Assembly: GCA_020310875.1 (NCBI GenBank)
Contig: CM035407.1
Coordinates: 202,964,789 to 203,028,788, forward strand
From: Ceratopteris richardii
Lineage: Eukaryota > Streptophyta > Polypodiopsida > Polypodiales > Pteridaceae
Direction of reading: 5' to 3'
Length of the DNA stretch: 64,000 bases
Each line of letters opens with the position of its first letter. Positions within the stretch are counted from its first letter, which is position 1. Shown here piece after piece: positions 30,591 through 42,690 of the stretch. The position numbers and the translations under genes are program-made. A model generated the notes under the pieces. It ran no database searches. It worked only from the letters and a program-made list of their open reading frames with translations, and was not told the origin of the DNA.

Positions 30591-33483
30591 TAGGGTCAAG
30601 CACAAGCTTCCCTCATAGGTTTGAGAGCACACTTTGACTATAGGTTGCTACCTCCTTGTACAATAGGATAATAGGGTTGGATCACAAAAATGTTTATGTA
30701 TCCCTCATTATTGATCCTTTTTTCACGTGATATGGCCCATTTTGAAGAGCTCAATAAGTCCTACGAATTTCAATGGTTGAAAATACAAAAGAAGCGACTT
30801 AAGAACACTATATAGAGCTCACGAACCTATAAAAAAATCCTCCTTCACTTGCTTCAATAACTTAAACAAGCATTTAATCATGCAAGAGTGCTTAAAAATG
30901 ATGGGGGAAAGATAGATAATATTTCAAAACATTTTAGTCTCATTATCAAGCAGAATACACACTCAAAATTCATGGAATAGACAAAACACAAGTTTGCAAG
31001 CAGAGAGAGCTCACTACCTCACTTGACAAGAACTTCTTACAAATGAGGCTCTTGGTCTTTTTTGGGTGGTTTCCTCAAGACCACTCATTTTCTTTCAAAA
31101 GTGAAAAATAAAAGGTATTGCTCTAAAATAGCTTCCCTCTTGGGTTTTTTTTAGGTAAGACTCTTTCCTCTTGCAAGAATACTACTCTAGAATTATATAT
31201 AGCTCCTTTTATCTACAAAATTTGACATAAAAAATTGTGCATTATTTCCAATGTGTAACACTCCCAGCTCCTTGTTCTTCTTGTCCCCAACATGAAATTT
31301 GGAAAGGTCGTCTCTCCAGTCTTCCAATTTGCAGTCTATGGTTTTATATACATCTCTCTTATCTTCATTGCCTACAAAAAGTGACTGCAAGGACTACAAA
31401 ATGATACAAAAATGAAACTTTTTTCTCTTTTGCTTTCTCTCTTCTCTTTTTTCACTTTATGTTCCTCCTCTTTTTTTATAAAAAATACATGAGGAAACAC
31501 AAGTGCTACAAGAGAATTACAAAGATGAATAAAATTGCTATAAAAATGTATTGAAAAGAAATATGCTACGAAATGAAAAATATGTGTTATCCAACTATGA
31601 ACTTCAACTATATGCTATCCCCTCCTCCTAGTATATATCATCTATGTCACAATCTCATAAAGTGTTTGAATGAGGTGCCCTGGTAGCTTCCTTGATTCTT
31701 TTTTTGAGCATGTTGTGTATCCTCATTTTGTGCTCATTGTCATGTATCATCAAAGTCTCTGAAATGTTCTTAATGGTCTTCTCCTAGGCTACTATAAGTC
31801 TCTCTTAATTCCTTCTTCTCTCATGTTATCCTACTTATGCTCCTCCATCTTTAATCTATATCTTGCGAGCCTCTCACTGGTCACCAAAGGATGTGGTGTG
31901 AAAAAATGAGCATTGTGCTAAAAAAACCCAGTATTGAATGCATCTTCAAGTAATTGCATGTAGTGGGATGGGAGAAAAATGAGATATAAATAGTATGCCT
32001 ATAAGAAATCTAAACTCAGTTCCATGCATAGATCAAATAATAAACAATCTATGCTAGTATGAAATCATATGGCTTTTATGCCTACCGATTTCAAGTTCTC
32101 GAATGTTGTAAAACACACATCTATCATATTAAATATCTTGTATGTCATTCAGAGTGCAAGTTTTGGTACATGTTGCATCTTGTATTCATATCTGATCTTA
32201 TTAAGCATGTAATCACATGTCAAATTTTTCTTCTATGGGGTAGGGATTGAGGATAGTTGAGTCAATCCTTATTAATGAGTCTCCCCCTTTGTAGTTGAAT
32301 GAACTCATAAAGAGTTATATACCATGGTATCGAGCAATAACTTGGATGATTCGATAAGAAGTTTAATAGCGAATCTGAATGATTTTGATAGTTTGGATTA
32401 TTTTCTAAAGAATCCTTCTTCAAAGATGCACCATATACTTCATCTACAAGATGGTTAAGATCTTCTAAGTTCAAGAGAAAATTGTGGTTAGGTTCCTTGC
32501 CGACATGCTATGGGAGATACTACCTTTCTTGATCCGTCATAAGTATGAATGTTGTTGGTGTGGTACATAGGAGATGTACTAATTTTCTAGCTATAATACT
32601 TTGGGTATAGTAATAGTCTCCTTTTCAAACTCAACAAACATTTCACTCATACATTCAATAAATATCTCCTTGATCCATCTTTGCGGGTTCTCAAATGGTG
32701 GTTGCTTTCTAAATTCCAATTGTGAAGGGATAAGGGTTCCTCATCTTGTAAAATTGATTCGAGGTCTAACAATGCTGGTGAATCTTGCTCAAACTATGGA
32801 GATTGTGGGAGAGGTGATCTAGCAATTTCTTTTGCAAGGATATATGAAGATTCTACGTTCTATAAAACATCAATTTGGTTCCTTATGCCCTCAATATCAT
32901 CACAATATAATGTGATTGTGTTCCTTCATTCTTCTAGCATCACCTAAAGCTATGAGATATTATGTGCACATCCTCGAGCTTCCTGATATAAAAGTGGGTC
33001 ATGGGTAGCCTTAGCTTCTTTTAACAATCTCTTGAGTTCCTATTCTTTACTTTGAAACTCTATGTGTTGCAAGTGCAATTTCTCCTCAAAGTGTGAGCAC
33101 ACTATGGAAACCTTTGATGTTCTGCCATAGCTTGTCTTTTGTAGAGTATCTACAAATGCTAGTGCCTCACTGCTAAGGAACGTTTATTGCATGTACTCCT
33201 AGCGTCTTCCAAGATTTGATTTTTTGAAGAGATTAGAGGTGTGATGATGTGAAATATGGATGGTGGTGTATCAAAAGGAATCAAGGGGATAAGAATGGAT
33301 GTTGATGGGGATGGTATATCAAAAATTTTAAATGTGGGGACAGTGGAAGAAGCATCTGGTTGTGGTTTAGCTATGGATGGTGGGATGTGCAAAGATAACC
33401 CTTCAAATGGTGTCTAGGCTATATCTATACGAGGTTTTGAAATGGTTCTAGATGGTGTAGCCCTAAACGAGAAGGAAGAAGTG
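30591..33483. other. AT-rich region with only short frames
   Basis: There are scattered frames under 80 codons, mostly on the minus strand (31193-31390, 32262-32474, 33159-33392). The last is Pro/Ser/Ile-rich like a retroelement linker. Nothing could be named. Probably very old retroelement debris. Confidence 0.35.
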
Positions 33484-33896
33484 GCACTCTCATGTATGCA
33501 CAATCACAAGAGGTTGTACTTTCCTATTTTATACAACTGATTCCCAATAAGAGAATAAGTTTAGACTCCTATTTAAGTAGCTTTTTTTGAGCAAGAGTAA
33601 TGCTTTATGGGAATATTTCATCATGGAGATAATCTACTTTGGCTTACTCCAATCTGGTATTACAATCACTTATAAAACATTGAATATTCTATGATGGGTC
33701 TATCAATGCACAACTAGCAGTTGACAAAATACTCATGCACACATTTGGCCATGTGTGGCCAATATACACCTAATTGCTTAAAGTTTTGCAAAGGTTTAGT
33801 TTGGGGAAAATGCCATCCCAAACTAGGCATGTGGGCTTGAGAGATGAGAACCCACTTTTCATCATTATGTACACAATAATAACATATTTCACGCTC
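33484..33896 (-). pseudogene. pol: Diverged Gy1-like pol fragment with H2C2 module 1
   Basis: The minus strand reads D-E-K-W-V-L-I-S-Q-A-H-M-P, with a module H-x6-H-x30-C-x2-C (L-G-V-Y-W-P-H-M inside), then on to Y-S-L-I-G-N-Q-L-Y-K and L-C-I-H-E-S. These match the Gy1 module 1 region and the linker towards module 2 (Y-S-L-I-G-D-N-L-Y-K, L-C-V-H-E-S). Several stops are present. The fragment ends before module 2. It shows that the upstream module existed in a relative well diverged from the other copies here. Confidence 0.65.
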
Positions 33897-33964
33897 ATTT
33901 TTTCTATATCTTAATGGCTATCAGGAATAAATCAATTATAGGGTTCTTGGGATGGTCAGGGGTC

Positions 33965-34473
33965 TGTATTACAGAGGCCCTATGTTTATTTTCCCAAAGA
34001 AAACATTCACTACATAGAGTTTACTCATCACTTTACTCTGACTCTCCACCAAAAAACTTGCAATTAATAATTTCACCAACAGACCTTCTAACAACATACG
34101 GAGTACGTAACTGCAATAAAGTTATATATTCATTAACACAGAATAACACTGATTCTCCACCAGTGAATTACACGCAACCACAGTCATATTCATATCTTCA
34201 TCAACAAGATATCATACATACAAGATCACCGAAATAACTTAAACACTCAGAACAGTAAGAAGTCAAGACACTAGGTTTAAGTAAAAGTTGCATTGAAACG
34301 ACCCACATGCGCACTGCACAGACCCACAGTCCGATGTCTTGCTCCCCACGCATCTGCTCCTACACTTTTTCATTATCCCAAAAAGATACAAGTGTTACGC
34401 TACATCCTTTCGATGGGCATCCTTTCCAATTACATTTTTCCGATAATTACAATTACATTTCGGCAACCTAACA
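33965..34473 (-). repeat. Candidate 3' LTR of the minus-strand Gy2 copy
   Basis: On the minus strand the stretch after the 3' ORF stop (34532) contains a purine-rich TTTTGGGGTCGAG and then TGTTAGGTTG..., ending ...GTAATACA. An AATAAA-like signal (GAAAATAAACAT) lies near the end. No second copy is available in the window to prove the ends. Confidence 0.35.
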
Positions 34474-34531
34474 CTAGCATGCACGATGGACTCGACCCCA
34501 AAATTGGTTAATTACAAAAAAAATAGCTAGG

Positions 34532-36445
34532 AATCATCAACAATGCCTTGAATATAAATAGTGTGAGCTAATTTGAAAGTGTGCCAAATTTTCTGCTTCA
34601 GAGACTCTAGCATTTCCTAGAGAACGTGTGGTTCTACCAGATGAGCATCCGTGCATATCGAACTTGAGGCAATAACTTGAGATAATAGAACTTCACTGTG
34701 GCTCTGTAAGAAAGCTTCTTGGAGGTAAAAATCATTGGAGATGGTTGCATCCCAGCGTAACTTGGCATCAGCAATCTCTGCATCAATACGCGACAATTGT
34801 TCCTATTGAATACCAAGTTGCTTTTCACGGCGGTCCAATTCCTGTTGCTGAAACTGCATTGTCTTAAAGAAGTCTTGGTGCTCCTTCTGAATAGCTTCTA
34901 TCTCTTTCTTTAACTTAATAGTGCAACCAATTTCTTCATCAAGCACTTGTCCTTTTTGAAACAATTCTTCTCTAACCTGCATAAGTTCTGTTTCACCTTC
35001 TAGTGCTTTGTCAGAAAGTACCTTATAGCAATGTTTGATTTCTACCAATTTGGTGCGAGTATTGGCCAACTCACGGCCGAGAGCAGTCATAACATCATCT
35101 TTGTCAATCAGCACCTACTTGAGAAGAGCGATGTCCGCATCTTTAGCTTCGATAACATCATCCCGAGCTTTAACATGTTCTTGTAATAAACATTCATTTG
35201 CTCGAGCCGCCAAAATTTCTTCCTATAGTGGAGCGATATCTGCCTCTAACACATCAACCTTCGATTGATATTCAGTTCGTAGGGACTGTTGAGCATCAAT
35301 CAACTAGGTGCGGAGTTGCTTGGATAAATGAATAAGGAAATTGTCGATATGGGCTAATTGCATAAACGAATCCGGTGCTAAAAAATCCGACAATATGAGA
35401 GAAGGCTTCACTGATACCATAGCAGAAGAGGAAAGGGGGGGAATAATTGGGTGAAGAGGGTATAGGGCGAGAGTGGGATATTGCAACCAAGTGAGTAGGG
35501 GAAGAAGGGCATATCGTGGAACTCAGGGGTTAGGGTGCCCGAGAAGGTGAAGGAGGAGGGGTTACTGGATTTGTTGTAGTGTTACCATCAGGCATAGACT
35601 TCAGTGGAGAGGAAGGCACAGCTGAATCAACTTTGTCCGACTGTGATTCATGGTATACGAGGGCTTCAGTGAATGCTTCCTGTGCAATTTGATGGGTGGT
35701 GTCAGCAACCGTATCCTTTGGTGCTATGTCAGTGACGACCTCCTATTGCTTGTCTGCCGTCATGGTGTATTGAACATCTCCCATAATAGTGTCTTCAACA
35801 GTTTGTTCCTTAGGCGAGGGTGGGGCAAAAGATGCACGCAGGGATGAAACTGTGTCATTAAGGATGATCTTACTAGTGAACGCATGAACTGTGCTCTGAG
35901 AAGGGCTAACCTTCCTACGTTTCTCGCACAAAAGTTGGAAAAGATCTTCATTATCATCATCACATCCCATCACCTGCTCAGACTCCTCGTGCAACAGTAG
36001 ATTACTCATCAGGAGGCTCGAGATAGGGTTCGCGCCCAGGAGTAGGAACGAAAGAAGGTGAGGCAAATGGTTGTGAGGGCATTCACCTTTGGATAATTGA
36101 CGCATAATGGTCTGGCATTCATGATGGATATGCCAAAAAAATAATGATGCCCAATTGATAGGTTCACGGGCGGCAGCATCGATCAAAGAATAAATGGGTC
36201 GAGAGATACCGTAAGTTTGTTTTTGTAGGTTAAGGGAAGTCAACAAAAACTGCAATGTTGAACACTCCAGCTCAGGTCGGCACAAAATGGAAAATTCGTT
36301 GGAGGAATGTCGGGGAAAAAATTGCTTCAGCATTGCCAATGGGAGGAGGGGAACTTCAGTGCAACCGGCTTGTGGAAGATGAAACATCTTGGCCACAGTG
36401 TTAGTGGTAACCACCATGCATGTGTTAAGGCAAGTAAGAGGCCAA
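34532..36445 (-). pseudogene. Gy2-type 3' ORF, minus-strand copy
   Basis: Homologous to the plus-strand Gy2 3' ORF (44373-45967 plus 51835-52316) along its length: L-P-Q-A-G then P-L-L-P, H-S-S-N-E-F-S-I-L, Y-G-I-S-R-P-I-Y-S, an acidic stretch, a coiled coil (35114-34803) with E-E-L-F-Q-K-G, and the end D-F-Y-L-Q-E-A-F-L-Q-S. Its N-terminus is replaced by copia LTR sequence near 36445. Because no element interrupts it after the coiled coil, it shows how the broken Gy2 copies should read. Confidence 0.8.
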
Positions 36446-37165
36446 CAGTGTTCAAACACGTTGCTACCAAAATATCAAAAAATCCCACCCAAGAGTGATG
36501 TGGTGGACAATGAATTGGCACTCACATATAAGGAAGTGCCAAGCTATGGAAAGAAATCAATCCACAAAAGGAAGTAAGCCCAAAACTTTGCAGAAAGCTT
36601 CAAATTTCTCCCTAGGTAGAGCCTTTGTGAAAATGTCAACAACATTATAATATGTGGGCACATAGGCCGAATTGGTCTCTCCATTAGAGAACCTCTCCCT
36701 AGTATAATGATAGTTCACATCAATGTGCTTTGTGCAAGCATGGAACAAAGGGTTCCTTGCAAGTGCCAAGATCTCCTTCATTCATATGCTCGCTCTCCAA
36801 CTCTTTCTGAATGTAAGCAAAACAAACTTCATTTCTTACTTGGTATAAAGTTGTAACTATATCCCATGCATCCTTTGCTATCTTGCACGAGCGAATGTGA
36901 GGGATAATGGGATGAGTAATAGACAAAGCTATCAATGCATGTGCCTAAGCATCTTTGCCATCCCGACAAAGTTGCTCTACATAGGTATAACAGGAATCAT
37001 AGCATGACGAGGAGATTGAAGATCATCATCTTCAAAGCCATTTGCATCACCTTCAATAACTATATTTGCAGAGATACTAGGACATTTTTCAACACCTTAC
37101 ACAATATTACACAACTCGTTTGCTACCAATACAAGTGTAGGCATCCTCCATCCTAATCGGAGGGG
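36446..37165 (-). mobile_element. Internally deleted copia element, minus strand
   Basis: From high to low coordinates: gag start region (I-A-L-S-I-T-H-P-I-I-P near 36930, then L-E-S-E-H-M-N-E-G), a direct jump at about 36779 into the RNase H end (R-N-P-L-F-H-A-C-T-K-H-I-D), the stop, a degraded purine tract and the first 40-50 bp of the LTR (TTTTGATATTTTGGTAG). About 3.5 kb of protease, integrase and RT are missing compared with Co1. The LTR is cut by Gy2-type sequence. Confidence 0.7.
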
Positions 37166-37189
37166 GGGGATACATGTCTTCTGAGTTTA

Positions 37190-39036
37190 ATTCATTTTTG
37201 GTTGAGTGTGGGATAAAGCATTAGTGTACAATTTCGTATAAACCTCAACAAAATGGAGTTGTTGAAAGAAAGAACGTGTCTCATGGAAATGTCTAGGTGT
37301 ATGGTCAAAAGTTAGGATTTACCACATATCTTCTTGTTGAGATTGTTATGTGTGCAACAAATGTACTTAACATGTGTCCCACAAAGCACTACAATCAATC
37401 ACTCCATATGAGGTTTGGCATGGTTACAAGTCATCTGTTGCTCATCTATACTTATGCATAACTCAATTTGATAGTCAGTTTGTTGTCTCTTAGATGAGCA
37501 AGTTTATGCATTTCCCATGTATCAAACATTGGAATATGGTTAAGCACATCTATCTCTACTTGATTTGTTCCGGGCTACTTGGATTGTTTTATCCCAAGGG
37601 GGATCATTATCGCCATATTTAGATCCTTTTTTACTCAGATTGTATTGGTTTATATGCCAGTCGTGTGTCCACTAGTGGTTCTTGCTTCATGCTTGGAAGC
37701 TCATGCATATCTTGGTTGAACAAGAAGAAGCCTATTGTGGCCAGTTCTAGTTGTGAGGCTGAGTATAGGGTAGCTTTCATAGCAACTATTGTGTGTGTGT
37801 GGCTCATATGCTTTTCAGCTAATTTGGGTGTTGGTCAGTCTTCTACAACCACTTTCTTTACTAACAGTTAGATGTACTTAATAGGTGTCCCACCAAAGCA
37901 CTATAATCAATCACTCCATATGAGGCTTGACATGATCCCAAGCCATCTATTGCTCATCTACATGTCTTTGGTTGTCTGACATATGCATTAGTACATGAAC
38001 AACAATGCACAAAATTGGATGATAAAATAGTGAAATGTATTTTTGTTGGGTACAATTAAGAAAGCAAAGGCTATCATCTGTATTTATCCACAAACTAAAT
38101 GCATTCTAGTCAGCATTGATTTTGTGGAATAAACAATTGAGCCATTACTTTCATGTACCAAGGAGCCATCAATTAGCTCGAAGGATATGTATGACACTTT
38201 GCTGCCTCTTTTCATATGTGGACAATCAAGTGTTGGTCCAAATGAGGCAATTTCTCAACCTTTATAGATTTCCCATGATGATGCATGTCATTCCATTTCT
38301 TATGCAGATTTACATGATGCACCTAATGATGAGAGGGCTGAAATATAAGAGGATAAAATTATGCCTAAATAATTGGCACATACTTTGAGAGATAGCAAAT
38401 TATATGCACCTTTGTTTTATCGTACCCGTTATGCTCTCATAGTGCTTCATTTGCATCAGACTACTATGCAATGGTTGTCTCTTGTCTTTGTGATGAGAAT
38501 GAGCTTGTTTATTTTGATGAAGCACAAAATTCAAACAAATTTATGGGTGATATGCAATTAGAGTATGATGCTTTTATGAAGAATGATACATGGTCCTTGT
38601 GTGGTTTGCCTCTAGGAAAAAAGCTCATTGGCACTAAATGGTATACAAGCTGAAATGTAAGCTTGATGGAACATTTGACAAGTATAAGGTGAGGTTTGTT
38701 GCCAAAGGCTATGCACAAGAGAGAGGCATTGATTTTGATGAGACCTTTGCTCCCACATGTCGAATGACCATTGTTCATAGAATTTGTGCACTTGTAGCTC
38801 ATCATGGTTGGAATGTACATCATTTGGACATTGAAACTACATTTTTTGAATGTTGACTTACATGAGAAGTGTATGTATTACAACCCCATGGTTTTGTGCG
38901 GAAAAGGCATGAAAACAAAGTGTGAAAGTTGAAAAAGTCATTATATGGTCTGAAGCAAGCACCACACGCTTGGTATGAAATGATACCTACTTGCTAGCAC
39001 ATGATTTTGAGAACAGTCCAATTGAGAGAACCTTAT
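37190..39036 (+). pseudogene. pol: Shuffled copia fragments (INT, RH, INT, RT)
   Basis: Plus-strand copia segments lie in non-native order: integrase (37190-37465, L-N-K-M-E-L-L-K-E-R), RNase H (37466-37870, S-S-C-E-A-E-Y-R), integrase again (37871-38360, restarting at the M-Y-L position so that about 100 bp are represented twice), then RT (38370-39036, Y-K-L-K-C-K-L-D-G, R-G-I-D-F-D-E-T-F, L-Y-G-L-K-Q-A). All are close relatives of Co1 and all are broken. At least two copies and one rearrangement are needed. Confidence 0.75.
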
Positions 39037-40110
39037 ACGCACCTCCGAGTAGTAGTGGTGATGGACAAACGTTGGAAGGAAAGCGTGAAATTCAGGCTAG
39101 TGGAGTACCACCTCAGCATTTCCTTGTGCAAGGATTACAGGGTATACTGGAAGTGCAACCAACCCCATCTACAGAAAGTAAGACTGGTGAAGAAAGTACT
39201 GGTTCCGGTGACAGTGTGGAAATTGCCGATAGGAGTTTGTGGAATTCCGGTGGAACGTTGGATAATTTCAGGGCTAGGTTGCTGAATTTTGGTGAAAGTT
39301 CCATTCTTGGTTCTGATTTTGAGGGAACTAGTGTATTGTTGAATGAAAGTTTTGGTGAAAAGCTCACTACAGAAGTCCATTACAACAAAGGGCAATTGGC
39401 TGAAGGTGTGAGGGAACGACTGAACACTATCCAATTACCCGAGAGCGTACAAGACGATGGGACAATACAACAGCAATTAGGGTTAACTGGTTCAAATCAG
39501 CAGGCCATACCACCACGACCAGTACCCGCTGGAGTTACATATACGAAATTTGGCAGATTTCCTGATGATCTGGATGCACATGTAAGAGCTTTTGAAATTA
39601 ATTATGTAGTACTCAAATACCCAGCAGATCTGGCATATAAGGCTATAGTGTTCCAGTCCACACTGGTTAATGAGGTTGCTCGGTGGCTAACTGAATATGA
39701 CATTAACCATTTCAGCCAGTACGATGATGTTAAGGATGCCTTCTTACAATGATTCCACTTGAAGAAAAATGTGGCTGAGATCTTTGATTATCTACAAAAC
39801 AATAGACAAAAACCGCACCAGAATGTACAGGAGTATGCCACTTTATTTTGTACTCATCTACAACAAACGGGCTACTCACTATGTACCACCATAGTTGAGG
39901 AATACTTCCTACCAAAGTTATAAAACCTATCGGGGAACACGAGCAAACAATTTCAGCTAGACTCGGTGGAATTCCGGTCAATCAGGTGAAGGAACATCCC
40001 TCCCACCACCCAGATGCCATTTCTGCGGTGAGATTGGGCATATCCGAAGATATTATAAAGAGGCGGCCGAGTATGATAAACAAAGAAAAGAGAAACAGAA
40101 TCCAATGGCC
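39037..40110 (+). pseudogene. gag: Gy2 gag
   Basis: The capsid-like region is near 39545-39830 (F-P-D-D-L-D-A-H-V-R-A-F, then A-R-W-L-T-E-Y). A zinc knuckle at 40015-40056 reads C-H-F-C-x4-H-x4-Y, with the last Cys changed to Tyr. Stops at 39750 and 39920 and a frameshift separate the parts. The ATG at 38991 that opens the 253-codon frame lies in copia sequence, so the first 15 residues are chimeric. Confidence 0.75.
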
Positions 40111-40515
40111 AACATGGTATATATTTCAGCAGTAGATACTCAAGTGGCAGTAATCCAAACCCATTATGGTAAGAAATACTGAGATATTTGAGCCTGGCAT
40201 TCGAGAACAACAGAGAGTTTTTACCAAAGCTAGCATGTGGGTCAGTCAAGAACCAACAGTTTTTCCCGATCCAGTACCGGTGGTTCAACAAACAGTACCG
40301 AAAGCACCGGGTCCGGTGAAAGCACCACCGGAGATTCCACTGAATACGGTAAGGAGTACGTCAAATTTTGACTCTGTGTGGAATATTCTTTCGCAGGCTT
40401 CCATTACAATACTGTTGGGGCAACTGTTAGCCTTGGTTTCGGGTGTACGACAACAATTTCAGCAACAAGTTTGTCTCGAATCTTCCTGTACACCTACTAC
40501 GGCTACTATTAGTCC

Positions 40516-40830
40516 ACAAACTGATTCTGCGGTGGACCATGTTGTTCCCTTAATTACGGTATGGTATAAAAACCATAAAATCAACCAAGTTTTAATTGAT
40601 GGAGCTCTAGTGTGAATACTGCGATAGCCGCCCTTTGTAAACGGTTAGGATGGATGCAAATTGAACCTGTTCACTTTCTTGTGAGGATGGCGGATCAGTC
40701 CAGGGTGTATCCGGTGGGTTTGGTACGTGATATACCCATTACTCTTCAGGGAGCGGTGTTCAAAATGATTGTTGTTCTAGAATTACCTGATTCAACTCTA
40801 GACTACAACTTGCTGTTCGAAAGGCCCTAG
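40516..40830 (+). pseudogene. pro: Gy2 protease
   Basis: V-L-I-D-G-A at 40591-40608 is the active-site loop (D-G-A type). A 2-nt shift follows and the frame resumes N-T-A-I-A-A-L-C-K-R-L-G, then V-R-M-A-D-Q-S, R-D-I-P-I-T-L-Q-G-A and Y-N-L-L-F-E-R-P, a normal gypsy retropepsin with F for the usual L-G/L-L in the last motif. Confidence 0.75.
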
Positions 40831-41238
40831 TTGAAACAAGCCAAAGTATTGTAGGACTTGTCAGCACACGAACTTATTTTCAAAAGCAACCACCGGAAGT
40901 ATGTCGTTCCATTAGATGAGATAAAACCATGCGATCTCCATGCTCGACCCTACGTAGCCGAACCTGTGCATATGTTGGACGGACTTTTAGATGATGAAGA
41001 AGAAGCTTTTCTCAAGGCTAACCAGGATTTGCTCGCCTTGGGGACATTTGACTTACAAGCGGTTGCAGAGAATTGGAATCTGGTCATCTGTTTGGTAGTT
41101 CTGGTTCTAGAAGAAGAGGACCTAGCTATGGATCCAGCTTTGAATGCCCAGAGTTTCCAGCATCCATTCCCGTCACTGGAGGATATGCCCATGCCACGAT
41201 AGTTTTATGTATCGAAAGATCAACTTATCACCTGCGAT

Positions 41239-42150
41239 TTGGGAAATGAGGAAACACCACGACCGGTCAAGATTAAGGCAGGATTATCGGAAACTTTTCA
41301 AAATAGTCTACTACAGTTGCTAACAGAGTTCCAAAATGTATTTGTGTGGGACTATCGAGATATGAAAGGGTTGGACCCTCGCATCTATCAACACCATGTG
41401 ATGCTTAAGTCGGATGCACGCCCAATCAAGCAACCCAGTTACCGCATGAACCCAAATTATGCTTCTCAAGTGAAAGTTGAATTGGATCGCTTGTTTAAAG
41501 TCGGTTTCATAGTTCCCATTGAGCATGCAGAATGGATTTCACCTATTGTTATAGTCCCAAAGAAAAATAAGCAGTTACGTATCTGTGTGGATTACTGGAA
41601 GCTAAATGTGGCGACCGTACCGGATCCCTTTCCACTTCCATTTCTAGATACAATGCTCGATGATGTTGCTGGACGAGAGATGTATTCCTTTTTGGATGGC
41701 TACAGTGGTTACAATCAGGTGCGCATGGCTGAAATGGGCATACCAAAGACTCTGTTTATTACAAATTGGGGTGTATATGCATGTACGGTGATGTGGTTCG
41801 GTCTTCCCAATGCTCCTAGTACCTTCCAACGATGTATGTAAGAAATTTTTTCCCCCTATTTAACCACCTTTATGCGAGTGTATCTTGATGATTTTTCGTT
41901 ATCGGGTGATACATCGGCTCACCTTTACGACCTACGGTGCTGCTTCTCTAAGTGTCAAGAGTTTCGGTTGTGCTTAAATCCCAGCAAGTCGATCTTTTTG
42001 GTTTCCTGTGGCAAGTTGCTCGGTCATATTATTTCAAAGCAAGGTATTCAGGTGGATCCCGACAAAGTGCAAGCCGTATTACATGCATCTGCCCCGACGA
42101 CACCCAAGGAGGTTATGCGATTCCTTGGCCAAATATGTTGGCATGGGTGA
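41239..42150 (+). pseudogene. pol: Gy2 reverse transcriptase
   Basis: RT blocks: S-P-I-V-I-V-P-K-K, R-I-C-V-D-Y-W-K-L-N (W for R), F-L-D-G-Y-S-G-Y-N-Q-V, F-G-L-P-N-A-P-S-T-F-Q and the catalytic Y-L-D-D at 41881-41892, which is intact. A TAA at 41839 splits fingers from palm. K-L-L-G-H-I-I-S-K-Q-G follows. Confidence 0.85.
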
Positions 42151-42690
42151 CATCTTTGGTGGCTAGCACACTTAGCCATACCCTTGAATCAGTTTATCAC
42201 GAGTAATCCCCGACGGTTCGTGTGGACTGAAGAGCCCCAAATTGCCTTTGATCGATTGAAAACACTATTAACCCAAGCTCCTATACTACAAGCACCAAAC
42301 TAGCAGCTCTCGTTCCATGTCTTCGTGGATGCTTCAGACAGTGCCGTCGGTAGTGTGCTCATGCAACAACAGGATAAGTGGTTTTGTCCAATCTATTATG
42401 CTAGTCGACGGTTAGTTGCTGCTGAACGAAATTACTCAGTCACTCAACGCGAATGCCTCGGCTTAGTTTATTTGGTGAAGAAATTCCGGCACTACTTGCT
42501 GGGATGCCAGTTTATGTTCCATGTGGATCATGCTACCCTGGTTTATCTTGTTCGTCATCAACATTTAGGGGGAAGATTAGTCAGGTGGGTGTTGTTACTG
42601 CAGGAATTTGATTACGTGGTCGTACATTGTCCACTCATGCCTTAGCTGATTTCTTATCTCGGCTTGATTCCAGTGAACCTCCCAACGGAA
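42151..42690 (+). pseudogene. pol: Gy2 RNase H
   Basis: F-V-D-A-S-D-S-A-V-G at 42322 gives the first Asp. Y-Y-A-S-R-R-L-V-A-A-E-R-N-Y, T-Q-R-E-C-L-G with the Glu, H-V-D-H-A-T-L, and after a shift L-A-D-F-L-S-R-L. A TAG at 42302 and a shift near 42640 break it. Confidence 0.8.

Noticed and set aside
24123..33483. Host protein-coding genes in the AT-rich middle region
   Set aside because: No frame over 130 codons exists, and those that can be read are retroelement gag, protease or RT remnants.
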